A stretch of 64,000 nt of DNA from Klebsiella sp. BIGb0407. GTDB lineage: Bacteria; Pseudomonadota; Gammaproteobacteria; Enterobacterales; Enterobacteriaceae. Location: the NCBI RefSeq assembly GCF_024807845.1, contig NZ_JANUEQ010000001.1, positions 248,001 to 312,000 of the forward strand, in the 5' to 3' direction. Below the pieces are notes generated by a model that was given only the letters and a program-made list of their open reading frames with translations, did no database searches and was not told the origin of the DNA. Shown here piece after piece: positions 63,545-64,000 of the stretch. Numbering within the stretch: position 1 is the first letter of the stretch; each line of letters begins with the position of its first letter. The position numbers and the translations under genes are program-made.

Positions 63545-64000
63545 CTATGGAAGGAGAGAACATTGTGGGGTCAGCCATAGACTTGTGTGGTTAGCGGACG
63601 AATTTTACCGGATAATTGTCTGATGATACCGTAACATTTTGGTGCTGATGGCTAAATATTTTATATTTACAGGTTATTTTTTTATATAGTCGAAATAATG
63701 TCATATTTAAATTAATCAACTTTTCGAATAAATAAATTATTTTTAGTCTTGATGTTTACGTAACTTTCTTAGTTCTGCTATTTACCTGTCTGCTAATGGT
63801 GACAGTATTTATATGCTTATCTTATATGTATATACTTTGCAAGATATTCAAGTGTCGAATAATCCATTTTTAGCTCTTGAACACCTGCGCCGACACCTCG
63901 CCCGGGAACTGCACAATTGCTGTACGTGGGGGGGGGCAGGACCAGTTTGTGTGTGTGCGGGGGCAAAAAACGTAAAATCATGCCAGTTATCAGGCTATCT
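63545..64000. other. Gene-free right end
   Basis: About 455 bases without a supported ORF. It is AT-rich to 63840, then turns abruptly to a run of nine G residues (63927-63935 region), a GTGTGTGTG stretch and a GGGGG run before ending. No RNA gene, repeat family or operator recognised. Confidence 0.4.

Overview
The window looks like chromosomal DNA from a member of the Enterobacterales, most likely Enterobacteriaceae but not Escherichia itself. Core genes and their order match the E. coli terminus-side map closely: nifJ/ydbK-ydbJ-hslJ-ldhA-ydbH-ynbE-ydbL, azoR, hrpA, cybB, dbpA and ydcR. A complete chromosomal fosA, an ERIC-like repeat and an unusual uhpABC-afuABC cluster set it apart from E. 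coli. I cannot name the genus from sequence alone.

Layout. 0-2.6 kb: minus-strand operon of secreted proteins (a SUMF1-fold protein, a CpmJ-like protein, a CpmK-like protein, and a second CpmJ-like copy cut by the left edge). 2.8-5.5 kb: dbpA, then a zeta-toxin-like kinase with a small downstream ORF. 5.6-13.6 kb: sugar-phosphate sensing and uptake block on the minus strand, uhpA-uhpB-uhpC feeding the ABC transporter afuA-afuB-afuC, with an ERIC-like repeat between uhpC and afuA. 13.7-15.7 kb: a pair of half-size YdcZ/DUF606 membrane proteins divergent from a LysR regulator. 15.8-29.5 kb: conserved core (pyruvate:flavodoxin oxidoreductase, YdbJ, HslJ, LdhA, the YdbH-YnbE-YdbL envelope module, AzoR, HrpA). 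29.5-35.9 kb: YdeP-type molybdoenzyme, GNAT, PAS-GGDEF-EAL protein, a VF530-type protein, FosA, cytochrome b561. 35.9-45.3 kb: regulators paired with enzymes (GlxA-type with a metallo-beta-lactamase-fold hydrolase, FUSC membrane protein, a DUF4406-like protein with a NudK-like Nudix protein and DeoR, nitroreductase with LysR, cupin with DeoR and a YdgJ-like dehydrogenase).

45.3-55.9 kb is an accessory, partly AT-rich region. Two paralogous lipoprotein genes at 46.0 and 51.6 kb, duplicated together with their upstream regions, bracket a DeoR-MFS-DUF1349 operon and an orphan AT-rich gene. To the right are a GNAT gene whose 5' end runs into what reads as a degraded ColE1/p15A-type plasmid origin (about 53.14-53.39 kb), an orphan fimbrial-type adhesin, and 1.3 kb of decayed DNA ending in a cluster of G-rich repeats that resemble integrase arm sites. 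This is the part most worth a second look.

55.9-63.5 kb returns to ordinary content: frmRA with a perfect FrmR-type operator, azlCD divergent from a cupin-type XRE regulator with a palindromic operator, a CioAB-type bd oxidase with an unlisted 40-residue third subunit, and a YdcR-type MocR regulator. Functional themes are sugar-phosphate import, pyruvate and fermentative metabolism, formaldehyde and fosfomycin detoxification, respiration and envelope maintenance. All family assignments rest on recall of sequence motifs, with no database search.
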